Positions 1-6,457 of a stretch of 10,634 nucleotides of DNA are shown here, piece by piece (within the stretch, counting starts at the first letter, position 1; every line of letters starts with the position of its first letter). This DNA is from Scatomorpha intestinigallinarum (GTDB lineage Bacteria; Bacillota; Clostridia; Oscillospirales; Oscillospiraceae). A program made the translations under genes and the position numbers. The notes beneath the pieces are model-generated. The model made no database searches. It was not told the DNA's origin and worked only from the letters and a program-made list of their open reading frames with translations. Where the stretch lies: contig DVHH01000035.1 of NCBI GenBank assembly GCA_018712225.1, positions 1-10,634 of the forward strand. The letters run 5' to 3'.

Positions 1-13
1 TTTTCTTTGGGGC

Positions 14-55
14 TCCACCCCGTTTCTTTGGGCAAGACCAAAGAAATGGGGTGGA
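14..55. repeat. 18-bp inverted repeat (hairpin) near the window edge
   Basis: The arms at 14-31 and 38-55 are complementary over 18 bp, with one G/A difference that becomes a G-U pair in RNA, around a 6-base loop GCAAGA. The core unit TTTCTTTGGG at 23-32 also occurs at 2-11, so part of the arm is directly repeated. No T-run follows the right arm, so it is not a classical + strand terminator. It could be a REP-like or MITE-like dispersed repeat, or the end of a transcription unit lying left of the window. No coding frame here is convincing. Confidence 0.6.
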
Positions 56-127
56 ACATGCAGCACAACCTAAAGTCCAGCAGGACAAACCGGCGAGTTC
101 CTCCCCGCCAAACCCCACAACTCCGTG

Positions 128-156
128 TTGACAAAGGCGCGCGGCTGTGGTGTAAT
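128..156 (+). promoter_or_regulatory. Sigma-A-type promoter for the small membrane protein gene
   Basis: A perfect -35 TTGACA (128-133) is followed after 17 bases by TGTAAT (151-156, 5 of 6 matches to consensus). Transcription should start near 163, leaving a leader of about 50 bases. The leader contains a 6-bp hairpin, CCGGCG/CGCCGG with loop GGCG, at 181-196. The placement excludes the in-frame ATG at 157, which would lie upstream of the transcript start. Confidence 0.7.
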
Positions 157-202
157 ATGTATGAGGAGCGGCACATTTTTCCGGCGGGCGCGCCGGGTAT
201 GC

Positions 203-210
203 GGGGTGAT
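203..210 (+). promoter_or_regulatory. Ribosome binding site that decides a TTG start
   Basis: GGGGTGAT contains the GGTGAT end of the full anti-anti-Shine-Dalgarno sequence AGGAGGTGAT and lies three bases before TTG at 214. The upstream in-frame ATG at 199 overlaps this region and has only weak G-rich sequence before it, so TTG is preferred. Confidence 0.55.
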
Positions 211-213
211 AGC

Positions 214-426
214 TTGAAGAACACCTGCCTTGTCCTGAGCCTCTGCTTTGCGGTGTCCGGCCTTATCCAGACCGTCACCGCGCTGTGCCTGTATTTCGCG
301 GGAGGCGCCCCTATCTCCCTCCTGGTGACATCCATCATCGGCGGCAGCTTCCTCTTCGCCGCCCTCGTCCTGTTCATCTCAGGACGCTGCCAGCTGAGAC
401 GCAAGAGAGACGAGTTTTCCTTATGA
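214..426 (+). CDS. Small two-helix membrane protein, function unknown
   Basis: The 70-residue product starts with MKNTCLVLSLCFAVSG. Two hydrophobic stretches, roughly residues 5-29 and 36-61, are joined by a short Gly/Pro turn. A basic tail follows (RCQLRRKRDEFSL), so the C-terminus is probably cytoplasmic by the positive-inside rule, as is the N-terminus. I do not recognise a family. The TTG start is chosen because a GGGGTGAT ribosome binding site precedes it and a strong promoter lies at 128-156; ATG at 199 would add five residues and cannot be excluded. The gene stands alone and converges on fucO, sharing the bidirectional hairpin at 450-480. The promoter, ribosome site and clean hydrophobic pattern support a real gene, but no role can be assigned. 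Confidence 0.6.
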   Translation: MKNTCLVLSLCFAVSGLIQTVTALCLYFAGGAPISLLVTSIIGGSFLFAALVLFISGRCQLRRKRDEFSL

Positions 427-445
427 GCCGCGCGCATCTGCGCGC

Positions 446-480
446 AAAAAACAGGCGGCCCCATCTCGGGGCCGCCTGTT
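446..480 (-). terminator. Bidirectional intrinsic terminator after fucO
   Basis: A perfect 13-bp stem (450-462 with 468-480) closes a 5-base ATCTC loop. Read on the minus strand, the stem is followed by a run of six T (446-451 on the other strand, overlapping the stem base), a classic Rho-independent terminator 14 bases past the fucO stop. Read on the plus strand, the following GCTGCTTTT is a poorer T tract, but it probably also stops the small membrane protein transcript. Confidence 0.85.
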
Positions 481-493
481 GCTGCTTTTACGC

Positions 494-1639
494 TCACATG
501 AGGCTGCGATAGAGCGCCTCGATCTCGGCGACGCTGGTGTCGCGCGGGTTGCCGGGGCAGCAGGCGTCCGCAAAGGCGCTCTCGGACAGGAAGGCCACGT
601 CCTCCTCCTTCAGGATGCCCTTCAGGTCGGCCGGGATGCCCACGTCCGCGGACAGCTGCTTCACCGCCGCCACGGCGGCGTCCGCCGCGGCCTCGTCGCT
701 CATCGCGTCGATGCCCTCGACTCCCATCGCCTTGCCTATCGCACGGTAGCGCGCGCCCGCCACGGGCTTGTTGTACTCCAGCCCCGTCGGCAGGATGATG
801 GCGCAGGCCACGCCGTGCGGCGTGTCATACAGCGCGCTCAGGCCGTGGGCCATGGAGTGTACTATGCCCAGACCCACGTTCGAAAAGCCCATGCCCGCGA
901 TATACTGGCCCAGGGCCATGCCCTCGCGGCCGTCCGGGTCGTCCTTCACCGCGGCGCGCAGGCTGGCGGAGATGAGCCGGATGGCCTCCAGATGGAACAT
1001 GTCCGAAATGGCGCAGGCGCCCTTCGTGATGTAGCCCTCGATGGCGTGGGTCAGCGCGTCCATGCCCGTCGCCGCCGTCAGCGCGGGCGGCATCGAGGCC
1101 ATCATGTCCGGGTCAACCACCGCGACCTCGGGGATGTCGTTCGTGTCCACGCAGACGAACTTGCGCTTCTTCTCCACGTCGGTGATGACGTAGTTTATCG
1201 TGACCTCCGCGGCGGTGCCGGCGGTCGTCGGGACCGCTATCGTGAACACCGCGTGCTGCTTCGTCGGCGCCACGCCCTCAAGGGAGCGCACGTCCGCGAA
1301 CTCGGGGTTGTTTATGATGATGCCGATGGCCTTCGCCGTGTCCATGACCGAGCCGCCGCCCACGGCCACGATGCAGTCCGCGCCCGAGGCCTTGAAGGCC
1401 GCGACGCCGCTCTGGACGTTCTCAATGGTCGGGTTCGGCTTGATGTCGCTGAATACCTCGTAGGGGATGCCCGCCGCGTCGAGCAGGGCCGCGACCTTCG
1501 CGCTGCCGCGCTTTAAGCCGCTGGAGCCGACGGTGAGGAAGACCTTCTTATAGCCCCGGCCCTGGAGCTCCGGGACGATGTTCTCGATGGCCCCGTGGCC
1601 GTGATAGGATATGGTGTTGAGTACGATGCGGTTTGCCAT
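494..1639 (-). CDS. fucO: Lactaldehyde reductase (lactaldehyde:1,2-propanediol oxidoreductase), Fe-dependent alcohol dehydrogenase family
   Basis: This cytoplasmic enzyme reduces lactaldehyde from fucose or rhamnose breakdown to 1,2-propanediol with NADH, regenerating NAD+ under anaerobic conditions. The 381-residue length is the usual one. The Rossmann-type GGGS motif is at 94-97. The metal ligands expected from E. coli FucO (Asp196, His200, His263, His277, from memory) correspond to D194, H198, H261 and H275, in GMDALTHAIEGY and around VHSMAH and TPHG. Stretches such as NNPEFADVRSLEG and TTAGTAAEVTINYVITD match what I recall of E. coli FucO rather than generic butanol dehydrogenases. The ATG start has AAGGGAGAA seven bases upstream. 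It is monocistronic, with its own promoter (1707-1735) and terminator. It faces away from the lipoprotein gene and lies apart from the isomerase-kinase operon at the right. Close relatives can accept other short aldehydes, so the substrate remains an inference from similarity. Confidence 0.88.
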   Translation of the reverse strand: MANRIVLNTISYHGHGAIENIVPELQGRGYKKVFLTVGSSGLKRGSAKVAALLDAAGIPYEVFSDIKPNPTIENVQSGVAAFKASGADCIVAVGGGSVMDTAKAIGIIINNPEFADVRSLEGVAPTKQHAVFTIAVPTTAGTAAEVTINYVITDVEKKRKFVCVDTNDIPEVAVVDPDMMASMPPALTAATGMDALTHAIEGYITKGACAISDMFHLEAIRLISASLRAAVKDDPDGREGMALGQYIAGMGFSNVGLGIVHSMAHGLSALYDTPHGVACAIILPTGLEYNKPVAGARYRAIGKAMGVEGIDAMSDEAAADAAVAAVKQLSADVGIPADLKGILKEEDVAFLSESAFADACCPGNPRDTSVAEIEALYRSLM

Positions 1640-1663
1640 AGCGCATTTCTCCCTTTGATGTTC

Positions 1664-1700
1664 GATTTTCGGAAATCAGTTGCATTGTTAATCCTTTAAC
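1664..1700 (-). promoter_or_regulatory. Two short inverted repeats in the fucO leader, possible operator
   Basis: GTTAA-TCCT-TTAAC (1687-1700) and GATTT-TCGG-AAATC (1664-1677) are two 5+4+5 palindromes lying between the fucO -10 box and its start codon. The first begins about 7 bases past the -10 box, at the expected transcription start, where a repressor could block initiation. I recognise no named operator consensus, and short palindromes occur by chance in AT-rich leaders. Confidence 0.3.
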
Positions 1701-1706
1701 GGGTAT

Positions 1707-1735
1707 ATATTAGTCTCTGCAAGGGGCGATGTCAA
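1707..1735 (-). promoter_or_regulatory. Promoter of fucO
   Basis: On the minus strand a perfect TTGACA (1735-1730) is followed after 17 bases by TAATAT (1712-1707), which matches consensus at 4 of 6 positions. Transcription would start near 1700, giving a leader of about 60 bases. The -35 box is back to back with that of the divergent lipoprotein promoter, 36 bases away. Confidence 0.65.
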
Positions 1736-1771
1736 GGGTTTTGCGGCAATTTTTCGCCCGCCTTCCTCAGC

Positions 1772-1800
1772 TTGACTTCGGGTGGGGAAGAGGTTATCAT
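1772..1800 (+). promoter_or_regulatory. Promoter of the cysteine-rich lipoprotein gene
   Basis: TTGACT (1772-1777, 5 of 6) is followed after 17 bases by TATCAT (1795-1800, 5 of 6). Transcription would start near 1807, at the edge of the ribosome binding site, so the leader is very short (about 15 bases) and leaves little room for leader-based control. Confidence 0.6.
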
Positions 1801-1821
1801 TCTCGAAAAGGAGGAGTTTGG

Positions 1822-2619
1822 ATGAAGACGAAATACAGTCTCGCGGCGCTCGTCCTGGCGGCGCTGCTCCTTGTCCTGGGCGGCTGCGGCGCGGAGGAGC
1901 CCCCGGCGGCGGACTACGGCTCCGGCGGCGCGGGGCAGGCCTCGGATGCCGGGCAGGCCCCGGGCGCGGGGCAGGCTGAGGATGTGGGGGAGACCTCCGG
2001 GCCCCCGGCGGTGCCGGACCCCATACGCGCGCTCGACGGCGCGCAGCGGGATTTTGAGAGCGGCGTGGAGCTGGAGGTCTCGGGCGAGGTCTTCGTATTC
2101 GACAGGCACGTCTACGATTTCCAGGCCCCCGAGAGCCTGACGGACAGCTCGGATCTCCTCACCTACAAGCTGCTCTGCCAGGGCGCGGGCCTGGGGCTTG
2201 AGAGCATGTACCAGGATGGGACCTACCGTGAGTATGCCCTCGTTTGGGAGGACTATGTGCTCGGCTACCTGACGACGGATGTGGGCTGCTGGACGCTCTA
2301 CATCCCCGACAGCCTGGAGCTGGACGACAGCCCGTCCGAGTCCGGAGAAAGCTCCGGCGGCTCCGGCGGCATTTCCGGCGGATTCCAGAACGACTCCTTC
2401 GGCATCGTGGTGGAGCCGGGCGAGCAGGTCCCGGATTCCGTACCGCAGGAGTACCGCTGCGAATCCTGCGGCGGCAGCGGGGACTGCGCGGCCTGCGGCG
2501 GCGACGGCTGGGCCGACAACATCTACTACGGCGAGCACGACGCCTTCGAGTGCGGCGTCTGCGACGGCAGCGGCGACTGCCCCGTCTGCGAGGGCGAGGG
2601 CGTCTGGATAATAGGCTGA
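1822..2619 (+). CDS. Lipoprotein with DnaJ-like CxxCxGxG zinc-finger repeats at the C-terminus
   Basis: The 265-residue product has a lipoprotein signal peptide (basic MKTK, hydrophobic core, lipobox LGGC with C22 as the lipid-modified residue), so it should be anchored outside the membrane. A low-complexity linker with repeated GQA units spans about 25-65. A middle region (about 75-163) has no recognised fold, and a Ser/Gly-rich hinge spans about 170-187. At the C-terminus are four cysteine pairs: C213/C216, C222/C225, C244/C247 and C253/C256. They sit in CESCGGSG, CAACGGDG, CGVCDGSG and CPVCEGEG. This is the CxxCxGxG pattern of the DnaJ cysteine-rich domain, where two pairs bind each zinc. 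There is no J domain. The ATG start is set by AAAAGGAGGAG ending 6 bases before it. The gene is alone, divergent from fucO, and ends in its own hairpin. Metal binding or protein-protein contact is plausible; function is unknown. Confidence 0.8.
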   Translation: MKTKYSLAALVLAALLLVLGGCGAEEPPAADYGSGGAGQASDAGQAPGAGQAEDVGETSGPPAVPDPIRALDGAQRDFESGVELEVSGEVFVFDRHVYDFQAPESLTDSSDLLTYKLLCQGAGLGLESMYQDGTYREYALVWEDYVLGYLTTDVGCWTLYIPDSLELDDSPSESGESSGGSGGISGGFQNDSFGIVVEPGEQVPDSVPQEYRCESCGGSGDCAACGGDGWADNIYYGEHDAFECGVCDGSGDCPVCEGEGVWIIG

Positions 2620-2627
2620 GGCGCGCG

Positions 2628-2661
2628 AAAGCCCCGCCCCCGTGAAGGGGCGGGGCTTTTT
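2628..2661 (+). terminator. Intrinsic terminator shared by the lipoprotein gene and the ABC operon
   Basis: A perfect 13-bp stem (2628-2640 with 2647-2659) closes a 6-base CGTGAA loop. On the plus strand the right arm runs into five T (2657-2661), so it terminates the lipoprotein transcript 8 bases past its stop. On the minus strand only three T follow the stem, so it is a weaker but likely end for the ABC transporter operon, whose last stop is at 2682. Confidence 0.85.
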
Positions 2662-2681
2662 GCGTTTTCGCCCGCGGCGGT

Positions 2682-3632
2682 TCAGCCGGCGAGGCGGCAG
2701 GCGACGCGGTGGGTGGGGGAGAGCTCGCGCAGGGGCACCTCGCCGCGGCAGGCCTCCGTCGCGTGGGGGCAGCGCGGGGCGAAGCGGCAGCCCGGCGGCG
2801 GGTTCACGGGGGAGCTCACCTCCCCGCGCAGCAGCTGCGGCGGACGGCCCCGGCGGCTCAGGTCCGTTGTCGGGATGGCCGAGAGCAGCGCCTGCGTATA
2901 GGGGTGCAGGGGATGGCTGAAAAGCTCAGCCTTTTCCGCCTGCTCCACTATGCGGCCCATATACATGACGGCGATCTCGTCGCTTATATGCCGCACGACG
3001 GCCAGATCGTGGGTTATGAACATATAGGCCAGGCCCCGCTGCTCCTGCAGATCCATAAGCAGGTTCAGGATCTGAGCCTGGATGGACACGTCCAGGGCCG
3101 AGACGGGCTCGTCGCAGACGACGAATTTCGGCTCCGTCACCATGGCCCGGGCGAGGCCAACGCGCTGGCGGCGGCCGCCGTCCAGCTCGTGCGGATAGCT
3201 GTCCGCATACTCCGCGGGCAGGCCGCAGAGCTCCATCGTGTCCAGCACGCGCTCCCGCGCCTGCGCCCGGGGCAGGCCCCGGCAGATCTCGCGCAGCGGC
3301 TCCGCCACAAGGTCGAAGACCGTCATCCTCGGGTCCAGGGAGCTGTAGGGGTCCTGGAACACCATCTGCATGTCCCGGCGCGCGGAGCGCAGCTGCCTGC
3401 GGCCGAGGGCGCTGATGTCCTCGCCCCGGAAGAGCACCTGGCCGGCGCTGGGCTTCTCCAGGCGCAGCACCGTCCGGCCCAGGGTGCTCTTGCCGCAGCC
3501 GGATTCCCCGACCACGCCCAGGGTGCGGCCCGCGCCCAGCGCCAGGTCCACGTCCTCGACGGCGTGCAGCAGGCCGCCGGCGGTCTTGAAAAACTTGCTC
3601 AGGCCCCTTGTCTCCAGCAGAACTTCCGCCAT
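2682..3632 (-). CDS. Opp/Dpp-type ABC transporter ATPase, OppF/DppF-like
   Basis: This is the second cytoplasmic ATPase of the transporter, pairing with the neighbouring OppD-like protein to drive import. The 316 residues show Walker A GESGCGKST (42-50), Q-loop Q93, Walker B with D174 and E175 (VVCDEP), and H-loop H208. The signature motif reads ELDGGRRQR (149-157), so the usual Ser of LSGGQ is Asp151 and the Gln is Arg154. The C-terminal oligopeptide-transporter extension carries C282, C288, C295 and C312, including PPGCRFAPRCP, the kind of cysteine cluster that binds an iron-sulfur centre in some Dpp ATPases. The ATG start has AAGGAGGG seven bases upstream, overlapping the end of the preceding gene (stop 3 bases away). 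It is the last gene of the operon. The family is certain; the substrate is not. Confidence 0.9.
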   Translation of the reverse strand: MAEVLLETRGLSKFFKTAGGLLHAVEDVDLALGAGRTLGVVGESGCGKSTLGRTVLRLEKPSAGQVLFRGEDISALGRRQLRSARRDMQMVFQDPYSSLDPRMTVFDLVAEPLREICRGLPRAQARERVLDTMELCGLPAEYADSYPHELDGGRRQRVGLARAMVTEPKFVVCDEPVSALDVSIQAQILNLLMDLQEQRGLAYMFITHDLAVVRHISDEIAVMYMGRIVEQAEKAELFSHPLHPYTQALLSAIPTTDLSRRGRPPQLLRGEVSSPVNPPPGCRFAPRCPHATEACRGEVPLRELSPTHRVACRLAG

Positions 3633-3635
3633 GCT

Positions 3636-4619
3636 TCAGCCCTCCTTCCAGCGGTGGTGGCAGGCGATGAGATGCCCGTCCCGCTCCCGCGGCGCCGGCT
3701 CGCAGCGGCGGCAGAGCTCCGTACACTCCGGGCAGCGCTCCGCAAAGGCGCAGCCGGGCGGCAGGCGCGTCGGCTCCGGCATGTGGCCGGGGATGGGTTC
3801 GAGCCTCGGCTTCAGCTCGCCCAGATCCGGGGCGCAGCGCAGCAGGCCCCGGGTATAGGGGTGGTTCTCCCCGCCGCCGAACACCTGCTCCACCCGGCCC
3901 AGCTCCACGATGCGTCCCGCGTACATGACCGCCACGCGGTCGCAGAAGCCCGCGACGACGCCCAAATCGTGGCTTATGAGCAGCACCGTCGTGCCCAGCT
4001 CCTCCTGCAGGCGGCGCATCATGTCCAGGATCTGCGCCTGGATGGTGACGTCCAGCGCCGTCGTCGGCTCGTCCGCCAGCAGCAGCTCCGGCTCGGCTAT
4101 GAGCGCCATGGCGATGACCACGCGCTGCTTCATGCCGCCCGAGAACTGGTATGGGTAGTCCCCCGCGCGCGAGGCCGGGATGCCGACCATGTTCAGCACC
4201 CTGTCCACCCGCCCGCGCCGCTCCTCCCGGCCCATGGCGGGAAAGTGCAGCTTCAGCACCTCGCCTATCTGCTCGCCCACCGTCTGGACGGGGTTCAGGC
4301 TCGTCATCGGGTCCTGGAATATCATCGAGACGCGCCGGCCGCGCAGGCCCAGCATATACGCCTCGCCCTGCTCCAGCAGCTCGTCCCCGCTGAAGACTAT
4401 GCTCCCGCCCGTTATTTCGCCCACGCGCTCGGGCAGCAGGCCCAGGATGGAGAGCGCCAGCGTCGTCTTGCCCGCGCCCGTCTCCCCGACAAGGCCCAGC
4501 TTCTCGCCGCGCGCCGCGTCGAGGTCGAGGCCGTTAAGCGCGCAGACGTACTCATCCCCGCGCCTGTACCTGACGCGGAGGTCCTTCACCTCAAGCAGCT
4601 TTTTTCCGGCAGTTTCCAT
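3636..4619 (-). CDS. Opp/Dpp-type ABC transporter ATPase, OppD/DppD-like
   Basis: The first of two ATPases of the importer has 327 residues. It has Walker A GETGAGKT (45-52), Q-loop Q102, canonical signature FSGGMKQR (159-166), Walker B LLLADEP (D183, E184) and H-loop H217. The C-terminal extension is rich in cysteine: C290, C296, C299, C303, C306 and C320. The ATG at 4619 is chosen over an in-frame GTG at 4628 because GAGGTG (4631-4626) is a well-placed ribosome binding site for ATG and overlaps the GTG itself. The gene starts 10 bases after the upstream permease and ends 3 bases before the second ATPase, so the two are translationally close. Unlike its partner it keeps the consensus signature, so the ATPase pair may be asymmetric. 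Confidence 0.9.
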   Translation of the reverse strand: METAGKKLLEVKDLRVRYRRGDEYVCALNGLDLDAARGEKLGLVGETGAGKTTLALSILGLLPERVGEITGGSIVFSGDELLEQGEAYMLGLRGRRVSMIFQDPMTSLNPVQTVGEQIGEVLKLHFPAMGREERRGRVDRVLNMVGIPASRAGDYPYQFSGGMKQRVVIAMALIAEPELLLADEPTTALDVTIQAQILDMMRRLQEELGTTVLLISHDLGVVAGFCDRVAVMYAGRIVELGRVEQVFGGGENHPYTRGLLRCAPDLGELKPRLEPIPGHMPEPTRLPPGCAFAERCPECTELCRRCEPAPRERDGHLIACHHRWKEG

Positions 4620-4629
4620 GCGCGCCACC

Positions 4630-5499
4630 TCAGCGTCCGGCGCGCGGGTCGAAGGCGTCCCTCAGCCCGTCGCCGATGAAGTTCACGGCCATGACCGCCA
4701 GGCAGATGCAGATGCCCGGCGCAAGGCCCAGATAGGGATAGTAGCGGATGTTCAGCATGTTCTCCGAGATGATGGTGCCCCACTCCGGCGTGGGCGAGGC
4801 CACGCCCAGGCCGAGGAAGCCCATGGAGGAGATGCTGAGGATGATCTGCCCCAGGGTCAGCGTCGCGGAGACGACGATGGGGCCTATGCCGTTGGGCAGG
4901 ATGTGGCGCAGGATGACCTTCGCGGAGCCGCAGCCGAAGCTGCGCGCGGCCTCGATGTAGTCCAGCCCGCGCAGGGTCAGCACGGCGGAGCGCACCACCC
5001 GCGCAAAGCGCGGCACCTGGCTGACGGCCAGGGAGATGATGAGGTTTGCCAGCCCGCTGCCCAGGGCCGTGAGTATGGCCATCGCCAGGAGCACCGGGGG
5101 TATGGCCATCAGCATGTCGATAAAGCGCATGAGCAGCGTGTCGATCCGCCCGCCAAAGTAGCCCGCCGCGCCGCCTATGACACAGCCCGCGACAAAGGCG
5201 ATGGCGATGGTGGCGATGCCGCCGAAGAGCGAGATGCGCCCGCCGTAGAGGATGCGCGCGAGCAGATCCCGCCCCAGCTCATCCGTGCCGAGGGGGTGCT
5301 CCGCGCAGGGGGAGCGCAGCTTGTTGAAGACGTCCTGGTGTATCATGTCCGAATAGGACATGTAGAGCGGGGCCAGCAGGATGGCCAGGGCCATGAGCCC
5401 GAGGAGCACGACGCCCGCCATGGCGAGCCTGTTGCGCCTGAAGCGGGCGGCGGCGAGCCGCCAGCTGCCGTGGACGGAGGAGGAAGCTTGTTTCTTCAT
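4630..5499 (-). CDS. Opp/Dpp-type ABC transporter permease, OppC/DppC-like
   Basis: One of the two membrane subunits forming the import channel, of normal length (289 residues). A basic N-terminus (WRLAAARFRRNRLAM) precedes the first helix at about 27-48. The family block HPLGTDELGRDLLARILYG follows near 88-106, then several more hydrophobic segments. The cytoplasmic EAA-type coupling loop is AARSFGCGSAKVILRHILPN, which docks on the ATPases. The ATG start has a GGGGGGTGAG ribosome site a few bases upstream. It lies 13 bases after the OppB-like gene. It is typical of the family, with nothing in it to reveal the substrate. Confidence 0.9.
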   Translation of the reverse strand: MKKQASSSVHGSWRLAAARFRRNRLAMAGVVLLGLMALAILLAPLYMSYSDMIHQDVFNKLRSPCAEHPLGTDELGRDLLARILYGGRISLFGGIATIAIAFVAGCVIGGAAGYFGGRIDTLLMRFIDMLMAIPPVLLAMAILTALGSGLANLIISLAVSQVPRFARVVRSAVLTLRGLDYIEAARSFGCGSAKVILRHILPNGIGPIVVSATLTLGQIILSISSMGFLGLGVASPTPEWGTIISENMLNIRYYPYLGLAPGICICLAVMAVNFIGDGLRDAFDPRAGR

Positions 5500-5512
5500 C
5501 CGCTCACCCCCC

Positions 5513-6442
5513 TCAGGCCGCCAGGTCGATGCGCGGGTCCACCTTCGCGCAGATGAGGTCCACGACGAGGTTTATGAGGCCCACGATGACGGCGACGAGG
5601 ATGACCGTGCCCATGACGACGGGCACGTCCCGGCTCTTGACCGCGTTTATGAGCAGGGAGCCGAGGCCGGGGATGGTGAAGATGGTCTCCGTGACGATGG
5701 CCCCGCCCATGCAGCCGGCGAAGCTGATGCCCACCTGGGTGATGACCGGCACGAGGCTGTTGCGCAGGGCGTGGCGGCTCAGCACCCGGGCGCGGGAGGC
5801 GCCCTTGGAGCGGGCGGTGCGGATGTAGTCCTGCCGCAGCACGTCGAGCATGCTGGTGCGGCTCATGCGTATCATGGAGGCCAGGGTGTTCGCCCCCAGC
5901 ACCAGGGCGGGCAGGATGAAGTGGCTGAGACTGCCGACGCCCGTCGCCGGAAGCCAGCCCAGCGTCAGGCAGAACAGCAGCTGGCAGAGCAGCGCCAGCC
6001 AGAAGGGCGGGAAGGAGAAGAGCAGCATCGCCAGCAGCATGAAGCCGTAGTCCAGCAGGCTGTACTGCTTCACCGCCGAGGCTATGCCCAGGGGTATGCC
6101 CAGCGCCACGGCCCAGAGCGTCGAGCAGAGGGCCAGGAAAAACGTGTCGGGCAGGCGCTGGCGGAAGCTTTCGAGCACCTCCAGCCCCGTCACCCAGGAG
6201 GTGCCGAAGTCCAGGCGCACGACGCCGAGGATGTAGTTTATATACTGCACGATGATGGGCTTGTCGAGCCCCATCTCATGCTCCAGGGCGGCCACCTGCT
6301 CCGCCGTGGCGTCCGCGCCCAGGATCTGCCGCGCGGGATTGCCCGGGGCGAGGGACATGACGAAGTAGAGGATGAGCGTCACGCCCAGGATGACCGGTAT
6401 GAGCATGACAAGGCGCTTAATGGTGTATTTTACGAGATACAT
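5513..6442 (-). CDS. Opp/Dpp-type ABC transporter permease, OppB/DppB-like
   Basis: The other channel subunit has 309 residues, the usual length. The first helix starts immediately (MYLVKYTIKRLVMLIPVILG). The periplasmic-side loop with MSLAPGNPARQILG and the segment YVVRLDFGTSWV-like (here ILGVVRLDFGTSWV) is characteristic of OppB and DppB. The EAA loop is RTARSKGASRARVLSRHALR. The ATG is preceded by GAGGGGG with an 8-base gap. The gene follows the solute-binding protein gene by 15 bases and precedes the OppC-like gene by 13. Family assignment is secure; nickel, dipeptide, oligopeptide and sugar importers all share this architecture. Confidence 0.9.
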   Translation of the reverse strand: MYLVKYTIKRLVMLIPVILGVTLILYFVMSLAPGNPARQILGADATAEQVAALEHEMGLDKPIIVQYINYILGVVRLDFGTSWVTGLEVLESFRQRLPDTFFLALCSTLWAVALGIPLGIASAVKQYSLLDYGFMLLAMLLFSFPPFWLALLCQLLFCLTLGWLPATGVGSLSHFILPALVLGANTLASMIRMSRTSMLDVLRQDYIRTARSKGASRARVLSRHALRNSLVPVITQVGISFAGCMGGAIVTETIFTIPGLGSLLINAVKSRDVPVVMGTVILVAVIVGLINLVVDLICAKVDPRIDLAA

Positions 6443-6457
6443 GCCGCTTGCCCCCTC

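Noticed and set aside
157..213. ATG at 157 as start of the small membrane protein
   Set aside because: It overlaps the end of the -10 box, so it would not be transcribed.
427..445. GCGCGC/GCGCGC hairpin just after the small membrane protein gene
   Set aside because: Followed by an A-run on the plus strand; on the minus strand it lies beyond the real fucO terminator. Probably chance in GC-rich sequence.
479..1516. Plus-strand open frame of 345 codons opposite fucO
   Set aside because: His/Arg/Val-rich shadow; FucO on the minus strand is unmistakable.
1640..1821. Riboswitch or small RNA in the divergent intergenic region
   Set aside because: Both leaders are short and filled by promoters and small palindromes; no known aptamer pattern is visible.
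2709..4679. A 656-codon open frame on the plus strand opposite the two ABC ATPase genes
   Set aside because: Its translation is Arg/Ala/His/Gln-rich with no motifs, and the minus strand carries complete Walker A, signature and Walker B motifs with ribosome sites. It is an antisense shadow caused by high GC.
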